Assembly (NCBI RefSeq): GCF_000745855.1
Contig: NZ_KN050769.1
Coordinates: 1,264-65,263 of the forward strand
DNA length: 64,000 nt
Direction: 5' to 3'
From: Xenophilus azovorans DSM 13620
Lineage (GTDB): Bacteria > Pseudomonadota > Gammaproteobacteria > Burkholderiales > Burkholderiaceae_C
Made by a program: the position numbers and the translations under genes. Shown here piece by piece: positions 56,812 to 64,000 of this stretch (position 1 is its first letter; every line of letters begins with the position of its first letter). The notes below the pieces were generated by a model. That model was not told the origin of the DNA. It ran no database searches and saw only the letters and a program-made list of their open reading frames with translations.

Positions 56812-57396
56812 TTACTTGACGAGGGTGGCCGAGCGGATGAGCACCGGCTCCAGCGGCACGTCGCGCATGCCGCCCTGCACGCCGGTGCGCACGGCGCGGA
56901 TCTTGTCCACCACGTCCATGCCCGAGACCACCTTGCCGAACACCGTGTAGCCGTGGCCGTCAGGGCTGGGTGCGTTGAGCATGTCGTTGTTCTTCACGTT
57001 GATGAAGAACTGGGCGGTGGCGGAGTTCGGGTCGCCGGTACGCGCCATGGCGATGGTGCCGCGGTCGTTGCGCAGGCCGTTCGATGCTTCCAGCGGGATG
57101 GGCGCGCGGGTGCGCTTCTGCTGCAGGTCGGCCGTGAAGCCGCCGCCCTGGATCATGAAGCCGTCGATGACGCGGTGGAACACGGTGCCGTCGTAGTGCC
57201 CGTCCCTGGCGTACTGCAGGAAGTTGGCGACGGTCTTCGGCGCCTTGGCGGCATCGAGTTCGAGCACGATGTCGCCGGCGGAGGTGGCCAGCTTCACGCG
57301 CGGCGCGGCCGCCTGGGCGAAGCCCGGCGCGTGGGCGAGGGCCGCGCCCAGCAGGGCGGCGAGGGCAGCGCGGCGGGGAAGGGAGCGACGTTGCAT
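56812..57396 (-). CDS. ppiA: Peptidyl-prolyl cis-trans isomerase, periplasmic cyclophilin (PpiA type)
   Basis: A 194-residue cyclophilin with a twin-Arg-like basic N-terminus ([20 protein letters not shown]) and a signal peptide ending near [19 protein letters not shown] and [13 protein letters not shown] carry the catalytic residues. Its ATG overlaps the TPR gene stop by one base (TGATG). It lies 30 bases before the cytosolic paralogue. Confidence 0.93.
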   Translation of the reverse strand: MQRRSLPRRAALAALLGAALAHAPGFAQAAAPRVKLATSAGDIVLELDAAKAPKTVANFLQYARDGHYDGTVFHRVIDGFMIQGGGFTADLQQKRTRAPIPLEASNGLRNDRGTIAMARTGDPNSATAQFFINVKNNDMLNAPSPDGHGYTVFGKVVSGMDVVDKIRAVRTGVQGGMRDVPLEPVLIRSATLVK

Positions 57397-57971
57397 CAGC
57401 GCTTGCCCTCCGGCTCGGCGGGCTTGTCGAACACCTGCCGCACCAATGCCAGCTTGGGCGCGACGCTGGCGCTGGTCGAGGCGTACTGCTGCGCCTTGGC
57501 GTATTGCTGTGCCGCCAGGCGGGCGTACACGTCGCCCAGGTTCTCGTGCGCGGTGGCGTAGTGCGGGTTCAGGCGCAGGGCGGACTCCAGCGCATCGCGC
57601 GCCTTGTCGTACTGGCCCTGCGCGGCGTAGATGGCGGCCAGGTTGTTGTAGGGCTCGGGCAGTTCGGGGTAGTCCTGCGTGAGCTGCGTGAAGGCGGCTT
57701 GCGCGTCGGCCGCCTTGCCCTGTTCGCTCAGGATCACGCCGCGCAGGAAGCGCATCTGCGGATCGCGCGGGTTGGCGCGGATGTACGCGTCGGCCTTGGC
57801 CAGCGCCTCGGCGGACTGGCCGGAGCGCAGCAGGGTGTTCACGTCGGCATAGTCGTCGGCGCGGGCGGCGCCGGCGGCCAGCAGCACGGCGGCTGCGCAC
57901 AGCGCATGCAGCAGCGGGGCCGGCATGCGCAACGGAAGGCGGAAGGAGGGGAGAAAGGCGGCGTGCTTCAT
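57396..57971 (-). CDS. Secreted TPR-repeat protein
   Basis: A 191-residue protein with a signal peptide ([19 protein letters not shown] before DDYADV) and about three tetratricopeptide repeats, clearest at [21 protein letters not shown] and [17 protein letters not shown]. It probably scaffolds protein contacts in the periplasm. It heads the leftward unit TPR-ppiA-ppiB-lpxH-mtfA, divergent from cysS. Its short C-terminal tail is Lys/Glu-rich. Confidence 0.87.
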   Translation of the reverse strand: MKHAAFLPSFRLPLRMPAPLLHALCAAAVLLAAGAARADDYADVNTLLRSGQSAEALAKADAYIRANPRDPQMRFLRGVILSEQGKAADAQAAFTQLTQDYPELPEPYNNLAAIYAAQGQYDKARDALESALRLNPHYATAHENLGDVYARLAAQQYAKAQQYASTSASVAPKLALVRQVFDKPAEPEGKR

Positions 57972-58191
57972 GAAGCCTCGGCAAGGGCGGTGCGGTCGGG
58001 ACGGCGCAGCTTCGTCATGCGCCGCCGGGTGTCGCAGAGCGGCCGTTTATACTCGTTCGATTCTAGCTGCGGCGCCTCGCAAGCCCTTTCCCCACGGGGC
58101 CCTTGCCGCTGCAAAATACGCCCCCTGCCGGGCGCCGCGCTGCCTGTTTCCTTGTCTCTGCGGCAGTGCATTTCCGGCCCCTCGCGTCCCC

Positions 58192-59568
58192 ATGACCCTG
58201 CGCATCTACAACACGCTCACGCGTGCCACGGAAGAGTTTTCGCCGCTCGAGGCGGGCCACGTGCGCATGTACGTGTGCGGCATCACGGTGTACGACCACT
58301 GCCACGTGGGCCATGCACGCTCGATGATCGCCTTCGACGTGGTGCAGCGCTGGCTGCGCGCGAGCGGCTACCGCGTCACCTACGTGCGCAACATCACCGA
58401 CATCGACGACAAGATCATCCGCCGCGCGGTGGAGAACGGCGAGACGCTGCGCTCGCTGACCACGCGCATGATCGATGCGATGTACGAGGACACCGACGCG
58501 CTGGGCGTGGAGCGGCCCACGCACGACCCGCGTGCCACCGACTACATCCCGCAGATGCTGTCGATGATCGGCACGCTGGAGGGCAAGGGCCTGGCCTATC
58601 GCTCCGGCGACGGCGACATGAACTACGCGGTGCGCCGCTTCCCGGGCTACGGCAAGCTCTCGGGCAAGTCGCTGGACGAACTGCATGCCGGCAACCGCGT
58701 GGCGGTGGCCGAGGGCAAGCAGGACCCGCTGGACCCGGTGCTGTGGAAGCGCGCCAAGCCGGAGGAGCCCGACGAGGCCAAGTGGGACAGCCCCTTCGGC
58801 GTGGGCCGTCCGGGCTGGCACATCGAGTGCTCGGCCATGGCCTGCGAACTGCTGGGCGACACCTTCGATATCCACGGCGGCGGCGCCGACCTGCAGTTCC
58901 CGCACCACGAGAACGAGATCGCGCAGAGCGAGGGTGCCACCGGCAAGCCGTTCGCGATGACCTGGATGCACAACGGCTTCATCAACATCGACAACGAGAA
59001 GATGTCGAAGTCGCTGGGCAACTTCTTCACCATCCGCGAGGTGCTGGCCAAGTACGACCCCGAGACGCTGCGCTTCTTCGTCGTGCGCGCGCACTACCGC
59101 AGCGACCTGAACTACAGCGACGTGCACCTGGACGATGCGCGGGCATCGCTCAGGCGCCTGTACACGGCGCTCGATGCCGTGCCGCCGGCCGAGGTCGCCA
59201 TCGACTGGAGCGGGCCGCACGCCGCGCGCTTCAAGGCCGCGATGGACGAGGACTTCGGCACCCCCGAGGCGGTGGCGGTGCTGTTCGAGCTGGCCGGCGA
59301 GGTCAACCGCACGCGCTCCGCCGAGGCCGCCGGGCTGCTCAAGGCGCTGGCCGGCACGCTGGGCCTGCTGCAGGGCGATCCGAAGGCCTTCCTGCGCGCC
59401 GGCGCCGCGCTGGACGAGGCCAGCATCCAGGCCCGCATCGCCGAGCGCGCCGCGGCCAAGGCCGCGAAAAACTTCGCCGAGGCCGACCGCATCCGCGCCG
59501 AACTGCTGGCGCAGGGCATCGTGCTCAAGGACGGCCCCGAAGGGACCACCTGGGCCGCGGCCCAGTAA
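58192..59568 (+). CDS. cysS: Cysteinyl-tRNA synthetase
   Basis: A 458-residue class I synthetase. It has the HIGH-like HVGH at 38-41 and KMSKS at 270-274. The zinc ligands are seen as YVCGITVYD (Cys29) and HIECSAMAC with HHENE. The C-terminal helical domain and the closing [21 protein letters not shown] are typical. No Shine-Dalgarno is obvious before ATG 58192. The 220-base divergent gap to the TPR gene holds TTTATACTCG (58047-58056), a probable promoter core. Confidence 0.97.
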   Translation: MTLRIYNTLTRATEEFSPLEAGHVRMYVCGITVYDHCHVGHARSMIAFDVVQRWLRASGYRVTYVRNITDIDDKIIRRAVENGETLRSLTTRMIDAMYEDTDALGVERPTHDPRATDYIPQMLSMIGTLEGKGLAYRSGDGDMNYAVRRFPGYGKLSGKSLDELHAGNRVAVAEGKQDPLDPVLWKRAKPEEPDEAKWDSPFGVGRPGWHIECSAMACELLGDTFDIHGGGADLQFPHHENEIAQSEGATGKPFAMTWMHNGFINIDNEKMSKSLGNFFTIREVLAKYDPETLRFFVVRAHYRSDLNYSDVHLDDARASLRRLYTALDAVPPAEVAIDWSGPHAARFKAAMDEDFGTPEAVAVLFELAGEVNRTRSAEAAGLLKALAGTLGLLQGDPKAFLRAGAALDEASIQARIAERAAAKAAKNFAEADRIRAELLAQGIVLKDGPEGTTWAAAQ

Positions 59569-59588
59569 GACATAACCGCATCGCCGCC

Positions 59589-60245
59589 ATGCCCGCCAGC
59601 CGCAAGAGCAACAACGAGATCGCCTTCGTCACGCCCGACTACTGGGAGGAGGCGTGCAAGCACCTGGTGAAGAAGGATCGCGTGATGCGCCGGCTGATCC
59701 CGCGCTTCGGCGACGCGCGGCTGCAATCGCGCGGCGACGCCTTCACCACGCTGGCGCGCAGCATCGTGGGCCAGCAGATCTCGGTGAAGGCCGCGCAGTC
59801 GGTGTGGGAGCGCTTCGAGAAGCTGCCGCGCAAGCTCACGCCGGCCAGCGTGCTCAAGCTCAAGGTGGACGACATGCGCGCTGCCGGCCTGTCGGCGCGC
59901 AAGGTGGAGTACCTCGTCGACCTGGCGCTGCACTTCGATTCCGGCGCGGTGCACGTGGACGCCTGGAAGGACATGGCCGACGAGCTGATCATCGAGGAAC
60001 TGGTCGCCATCCGCGGCATCGGCCGCTGGACGGCCGAGATGTTCCTGATCTTTCACCTGCTGCGGCCGAACGTGCTGCCGCTGGACGACATCGGCCTGAT
60101 CAACGGCATCAGCACCAACTACTTCTCGGGCGACCCCGTCAGCCGCAGCGATGCGCGCGAGGTGGCGGTGGCCTGGGCCCCCTTCTGCAGCGTGGCCACT
60201 TGGTATATTTGGCGGTCGCTCGAGCCGCTCCCAGTGGCGTATTGA
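59589..60245 (+). CDS. DNA-3-methyladenine glycosylase II (AlkA-like, HhH-GPD)
   Basis: A 218-residue base-excision glycosylase. The helix-hairpin-helix is [15 protein letters not shown], and the catalytic Asp is in [30 protein letters not shown] marks the AlkA/Mag1-type group. It removes 3-alkylated purines from DNA. It lacks the N-terminal AlkA domain of E. coli, so it belongs to the short type. It lies 20 bases after cysS. Confidence 0.93.
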   Translation: MPASRKSNNEIAFVTPDYWEEACKHLVKKDRVMRRLIPRFGDARLQSRGDAFTTLARSIVGQQISVKAAQSVWERFEKLPRKLTPASVLKLKVDDMRAAGLSARKVEYLVDLALHFDSGAVHVDAWKDMADELIIEELVAIRGIGRWTAEMFLIFHLLRPNVLPLDDIGLINGISTNYFSGDPVSRSDAREVAVAWAPFCSVATWYIWRSLEPLPVAY

Positions 60246-60254
60246 GCGCCCCCA

Positions 60255-60321
60255 GGCCGGGCTGTGCCCGGCCCGCCCCCTGAAGGGAACAAGAAAACTT
60301 GGGGCGGCCCGGCGTTTTCTT
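60255..60321. repeat. Double hairpin with intergenic-repeat core before accA
   Basis: GGCCGGGC-TGT-GCCCGGCC (60255-60273) is followed by AAGAAAAC (60291-60298) and GTTTTCTT (60314-60321), perfect arms around a 15-base loop. The loop holds the repeat core CTTGGGGCGGCCCGGCG shared with 1896-1912. The second hairpin ends in GTTTTCTTG and may also slow or end transcription from the glycosylase gene. Confidence 0.65.
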
Positions 60322-60342
60322 GAGACACAACCGGAGAACACG

Positions 60343-61320
60343 TTGGCGAAACGAACCTTCCTCGACTTCGAGCAGCCCATCGCGGAGCTCGAAGGCAAGA
60401 TCGAAGAACTGCGCTACGTCCAGAGCGAATCGGCGGTCGACATCTCCGAAGAGATCGACCAGCTCGGCAAGAAGAGCCAGCAGCTCACCAAGGAGATCTA
60501 CAGCGATCTCAGCCCCTGGCAGATCACCAAGATCGCCCGCCACCCCGAACGCCCCTACACGCTCGACTACGTGCACGAGCTGTTCACCGACTTCGTCGAA
60601 CTGCACGGCGACCGGCATTTCTCGGACGACCAGTCCATCGTCGGCGGCCTGGCGCGCTTCAACGGCACCCCCTGCGTGGTGCTGGGCCACCAGAAGGGGC
60701 GCGACACGAAGGAGCGCACGCTGCGCAACTTCGGCATGAGCAAGCCCGAGGGCTACCGCAAGGCGCTGCGCCTGATGAAGACGGCCGAGAAGTTCCACCT
60801 CCCGGTCTTCACCTTCGTCGACACGCCCGGCGCCTACCCCGGCATCGATGCCGAGGAGCGCGGCCAGTCCGAGGCCATCGGCCGCAACATCTACGAGATG
60901 GCGCAGCTCGAGGTGCCGATCATCACCACCATCATCGGCGAGGGCGGCTCCGGCGGTGCGCTGGCGATCTCGGTGGCCGACCAGGTGCTGATGCTCCAGT
61001 ACTCGGTGTATTCGGTGATCAGCCCCGAGGGCTGCGCCTCGATCCTCTGGAAGACCGCCGAGCGCGCGCAGGACGCGGCCGACGCGCTGGGCATCACGGC
61101 GCACCGCCTGAAGGCGCTGGGCCTGGTCGACAAGATCGTCAACGAGCCGGTGGGCGGCGCGCACCGCGACCACCGGCAGATGGCGGCGTTCCTCAAGCGT
61201 GCGCTCAACGACGCGCTGCGCCAGGTCGCCGACCTCAAGCCGCGCGAGTTGCTGGACCGCCGCTACGAGCGGCTGCAGAGCTACGGCCGCTTCGCCGACA
61301 CGCGCGACAGCGGCAAGTAG
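60343..61320 (+). CDS. accA: Acetyl-CoA carboxylase carboxyltransferase, alpha subunit
   Basis: A 325-residue subunit that with AccD transfers CO2 to acetyl-CoA for fatty-acid synthesis. [19 protein letters not shown] starts it. [39 protein letters not shown] and [11 protein letters not shown] follow, with [12 protein letters not shown]. The initiator is TTG 60343 (then AKRTFLDF), supported by GGAG six bases upstream. Confidence 0.97.
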   Translation: MAKRTFLDFEQPIAELEGKIEELRYVQSESAVDISEEIDQLGKKSQQLTKEIYSDLSPWQITKIARHPERPYTLDYVHELFTDFVELHGDRHFSDDQSIVGGLARFNGTPCVVLGHQKGRDTKERTLRNFGMSKPEGYRKALRLMKTAEKFHLPVFTFVDTPGAYPGIDAEERGQSEAIGRNIYEMAQLEVPIITTIIGEGGSGGALAISVADQVLMLQYSVYSVISPEGCASILWKTAERAQDAADALGITAHRLKALGLVDKIVNEPVGGAHRDHRQMAAFLKRALNDALRQVADLKPRELLDRRYERLQSYGRFADTRDSGK

Positions 61321-61330
61321 GGCAGCGGAT

Positions 61331-61626
61331 TCACCGGCGGGCCGTCGCCGCCGCGCGCTGCTCGACCTGCGCGCGCAGCGCCGCATGCAGGTCGGCCGGC
61401 AGGAAGCGCGTGGCCAGCTTCAGCAGCAGCAGGGCGACCACGCCGTCGTCCAGCCAGCCGAGCACAGGGATCAGATCCGACACGAGATCCACCGGGCTGA
61501 GCACGTAGAGCACGGCTGCCAGCGCCGTGAGCTTGGCGGCAGCGGGGGGCGCGGGTCGCGCAGCATGGCCCACACCAGCGCAAGCTCCTTGCGCATCAGC
61601 ATCCACAGGCGACCGAGCTTCCACAT
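61331..61626 (-). pseudogene. DUF1232 (YkvA-like) membrane protein gene, frameshifted
   Basis: From ATG 61626 the frame reads MWKLGRLWMLMRKELALVWA, then MLRDPRPP. The continuation of the same protein, AAAKLTALAAVLYVLSPVDL, then PVLGWLDDGVVALLLLK, lies in another frame to the stop at 61331. One missing base in the six-G tract at 61544-61549 explains the break: a seventh G would read through as RDPRPPAAAKLTAL. The DUF1232 motif (SPVDLVSDLIP) is intact. It is either a recent mutation, a slippage-controlled gene or a sequencing error. Confidence 0.82.
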
Positions 61627-61762
61627 GGCGGCGTACTCCGGGTTGAGAGAGAGACGAGGCTGAAGTGGGGTGCATCGCGCAGATCACAAGCGCCGCGCGG
61701 CTCCACAATCGACGGATGCTTGGATGCGCGCCGCCGCCGATGAAGTTCCCCGGAGTACCCCC

Positions 61763-62740
61763 ATGAGCACCGTCTTCGACGATGCCATGGCGCGCTTCGC
61801 GCCCGAACTGCCGCTGGCCGTGGGCTTCAGCGGCGGGGCGGATTCGACCGCCTTGCTCGTCGCCTGCGCACGGCGCTGGCCCGGGCAGGTGCTGGCGGTG
61901 CACGTGCACCACGGCCTGCAGGCGGCGGCGGACGATTTCGAGCACCACTGCGCCGACCTGTGCCGCCAACTGGGCGTGCCGCTGCAGGTGCATCGCGTGG
62001 ATGCGCGCGCGGCGCCGGGAGACAGCCCCGAGGACGCCGCGCGGCAGGCGCGCTACGCGGTCTTCGGTGCGTTGCGGCCCGAGCCGTCCCTGCCGGCGCC
62101 GGTGCGCTGCGTGGCGCTCGCGCACCATGCAGACGACCAGGTGGAGACGCTGCTGCTCGCGCTGTCGCGCGGGGCCGGCCTGCCGGGCCTGGCCGCGATG
62201 CCGGCGCGCATGGTGCGCGGCGGCATGGTCTTCCACCGGCCGTTGCTGGACGTGACGGCCGCGCAGATCCGGGACTGGCTGCGCGCGCAGAAGCTGTCCT
62301 GGATCGAAGACCCCAGCAACGGCGACGCGCGCTACACCCGCAACCGCATCCGCGCTGAGGTGCTGCCCGCATTGGAGCGCGCCTTCGGTCCCGTCCACGC
62401 CACCTTCGCGCGCAGCGCGGCGCACGCGGCCCAGGCGCAGCAGCTGCTGGCCGAGGTCGCGGCCGGCGACTTGGCTGCCGCCGGCGACCCGCCGCGCATC
62501 GCGGCGCTGCGGCAGTTGTCCCGCGCGCGCCGCGCCAACCTGCTGCGCCACTGGCTGGCCGCACAGGGCGACGCGGCGCGGCCCAGCGCCGTGCAGATGG
62601 AGGCGCTGCTGGACCAGATCGAAGCCTGCCGCACCCGCGGCCACCGCATCCACCTGAAGGCCGGCCGCGGCGCCGTGCAGCGCGATGGCGAGGTGCTGCG
62701 TTGGTACAATTGCCCGCCCTTGCCGAAGGCATCGCGCTGA
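61763..62740 (+). CDS. tilS: tRNA(Ile)-lysidine synthase
   Basis: A 325-residue N-type ATP pyrophosphatase that makes lysidine at C34 of the AUA-reading tRNA(Ile). The P-loop SGGADSTALL is at residues 23-32. VHVHHGLQAAADDFEHHC, LAHHADDQVETLLL and the catalytic-site segment WIEDPSNGDARYTRNRIR follow. It is shorter than E. coli TilS because the C-terminal TilS_C module is missing, a form I believe is common in this order. GGAG lies seven bases before ATG 61763. Confidence 0.95.
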   Translation: MSTVFDDAMARFAPELPLAVGFSGGADSTALLVACARRWPGQVLAVHVHHGLQAAADDFEHHCADLCRQLGVPLQVHRVDARAAPGDSPEDAARQARYAVFGALRPEPSLPAPVRCVALAHHADDQVETLLLALSRGAGLPGLAAMPARMVRGGMVFHRPLLDVTAAQIRDWLRAQKLSWIEDPSNGDARYTRNRIRAEVLPALERAFGPVHATFARSAAHAAQAQQLLAEVAAGDLAAAGDPPRIAALRQLSRARRANLLRHWLAAQGDAARPSAVQMEALLDQIEACRTRGHRIHLKAGRGAVQRDGEVLRWYNCPPLPKASR

Positions 62741-62812
62741 CATCGGCGCACCGCGCGGCACCCCCGCCGCGCCCGCTGTGCAAGGACGTTCCCTTCTTCG
62801 CATTCCACCCCC

Positions 62813-64000
62813 ATGGCATTGATCGTTCACAAGTACGGCGGCACGTCGATGGGCTCGACCGAGCGCATCCGCAACGTCGCCAAGCGCGTCGCCAAATGGG
62901 CGCGCGCCGGTCACCAGATGGTGATCGTTCCCAGCGCCATGAGCGGCGAGACCAACCGGCTCCTGGGCCTGGCCAAGGAACTGGCCCCCAGCCAGCCGAA
63001 TGACGACTACCGACGCGAGCTGGACATGCTCGCCGCCACCGGCGAGCAGGCCTCGTCGGCGCTGCTGGCCATCGCCCTGCAGTCCGAGGGCATGGAGGCG
63101 GTGAGCTACACCGGCTGGCAGGTCGGCGTGCGCACCGATTCCAGCTACACCAAGGCCCGCATCGAGAGCATCGACGACGCCCGCGTGCGCGCCGACCTCA
63201 CCGAAGGCCGCGTGGTCGTGATCACCGGCTTCCAGGGCGTGGACGACGAAGGCAACATCACCACGCTGGGCCGCGGCGGCAGCGACACCTCGGCCGTGGC
63301 CATCGCCGCCGCGCTGAAGGCCGACGAGTGCCTGATCTACACCGACGTGGACGGCGTCTACACCACCGACCCGCGCGTCGAGCCCGATGCGCGCCGGCTC
63401 TCGAAGGTCAGCTTCGAGGAGATGCTGGAGATGGCCAGCCTGGGCTCCAAGGTGCTGCAGATCCGCTCGGTGGAGTTCGCCGGCAAGTACAAGGTGCCGC
63501 TGCGCGTGCTGTCCAGCTTCACGCCCTGGGACATCGACATCAACGAGGAAGCCAAGTCGGGCACCCTGATCACTTTCGAGGAAGACGAAACCATGGAACA
63601 AGCCGTTGTCTCCGGCATCGCGTTCAGCCGCGACGAGGCCAAGATCTCGGTGCTCGGCGTGCCCGACAAGCCGGGCATCGCGTATCACATCCTGGGTGCA
63701 GTGGCCGATGCCAACATCGAGGTGGACGTCATCATCCAGAACCTCTCGAAGGACGGGAAGACCGACTTCAGCTTCACCGTCACCCGCAACGAGTACGCGC
63801 GCACCGTCGAACTGCTCAAGACCAAGGTGCTGCCGAGCCTGGGCGCCAGCGAGATCGTGGGTGACACCAAGATCTGCAAGGTCAGCATCGTCGGCATCGG
63901 CATGCGCAGCCACGTCGGCGTGGCGAGCAAGATGTTCCGCGTGCTGAGCGAGGAGGGCATCAACATCCAGATGATCTCCACCAGCGAGATCAAGACCTCC
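62813..64000 (+). CDS. lysC: Aspartate kinase, C-terminally cut by the window edge
   Basis: 396 codons are visible from ATG 62813 (MALIVHKYGGTSMGSTERIR). The kinase domain shows VVIVPSAMSGETNRLL-like phosphate binding, GFQGVDDEGNITTLGRGGSD and YTDVDGVYTTDPRVEP. Two ACT domains start near residues 265 and 345 (ISVLGVPDKPGIAYHIL; VSIVGIGMRSHVGVASKMF), giving feedback control by lysine and threonine. An internal ATG at 63593 (codon 261) has GAGGAAG eight bases upstream and could give a separate regulatory subunit. TACAAT (62705-62710), inside tilS, may be the -10 of its promoter. Confidence 0.96.
   Translation, partial: MALIVHKYGGTSMGSTERIRNVAKRVAKWARAGHQMVIVPSAMSGETNRLLGLAKELAPSQPNDDYRRELDMLAATGEQASSALLAIALQSEGMEAVSYTGWQVGVRTDSSYTKARIESIDDARVRADLTEGRVVVITGFQGVDDEGNITTLGRGGSDTSAVAIAAALKADECLIYTDVDGVYTTDPRVEPDARRLSKVSFEEMLEMASLGSKVLQIRSVEFAGKYKVPLRVLSSFTPWDIDINEEAKSGTLITFEEDETMEQAVVSGIAFSRDEAKISVLGVPDKPGIAYHILGAVADANIEVDVIIQNLSKDGKTDFSFTVTRNEYARTVELLKTKVLPSLGASEIVGDTKICKVSIVGIGMRSHVGVASKMFRVLSEEGINIQMISTSEIKTS

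Noticed and set aside
58010-58190. T-box or other leader element before cysS
   Set aside because: No T-box sequence or stem pattern was found. T-boxes are largely a Firmicutes feature and the gap looks like a simple divergent promoter.

Overview
The window is high-GC chromosomal DNA with dense, overlapping genes. The gene content (PHB reductase, a full propionyl-CoA/methylmalonyl-CoA cluster, RibB with a degenerate RibA-like domain, an orphan Bug-family binding protein, Tol and Rib operons around nusB) and the intergenic repeats point to a betaproteobacterium of the order Burkholderiales, most likely Comamonadaceae or a close relative. I saw no rRNA, tRNA, CRISPR array, phage or transposase gene.

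Layout. 1-0.7 kb: the N-terminus of a large repetitive surface protein, read leftwards off the window edge. 0.9-5.3 kb: a carbohydrate-type ABC importer (ATPase, binding protein, two permeases). 5.5-10.7 kb: phaB with a strong terminator, a Kef/YbaL antiporter, two hypothetical genes, dusA, and an orphan protein joining a coiled coil to a DUF2384-like domain. 10.8-21.2 kb: a GntR regulator facing methylmalonyl-CoA mutase, a GIY-YIG gene embedded in REP-like palindromes, meaB, pccB, a GST, pccA, bioB and a VOC protein that may be the epimerase. Together these would convert propionyl-CoA to succinyl-CoA and make the biotin the carboxylase needs. 21.2-29 kb: Lrp regulator and EamA exporter, a MetE-like methyltransferase, a tannase/feruloyl-esterase unit with a LuxR-type regulator, and an aldo-keto reductase.

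29-37 kb: one long leftward series ribD-ribE-ribB-ribH-nusB-aminotransferase-ybgC-tolQ-tolR-tolA. 37.2-37.8 kb: a vapBC toxin-antitoxin pair between the start of ribD and a decayed second copy of that start. 38-44.5 kb: a minor-pilin operon (fimT, pilV, pilW, pilX, pilY1, pilE) joined by 4-base overlaps. 44.7-47.4 kb: nrdR, glyA and a lytic transglycosylase. 47.4-48 kb: a gene-free stretch with a well-formed promoter, a structured RNA and a terminator (6S-like candidate). 48-54.6 kb: a giant DUF748/AsmA-like envelope protein and a DUF349 protein. 54.7-58 kb: mtfA, lpxH, two cyclophilins and a TPR protein. 58.2-64 kb: cysS, an AlkA-like glycosylase, accA, a frameshifted DUF1232 gene, tilS, and lysC, which runs off the right edge.

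The observations most worth checking are the vapBC islet bracketed by a duplicated ribD 5' end, the GIY-YIG gene whose tail is written by REP palindromes, the unannotated adhesin N-terminus at the left edge, the structured RNA at 47.7 kb, and the competing hairpins in the glyA leader.
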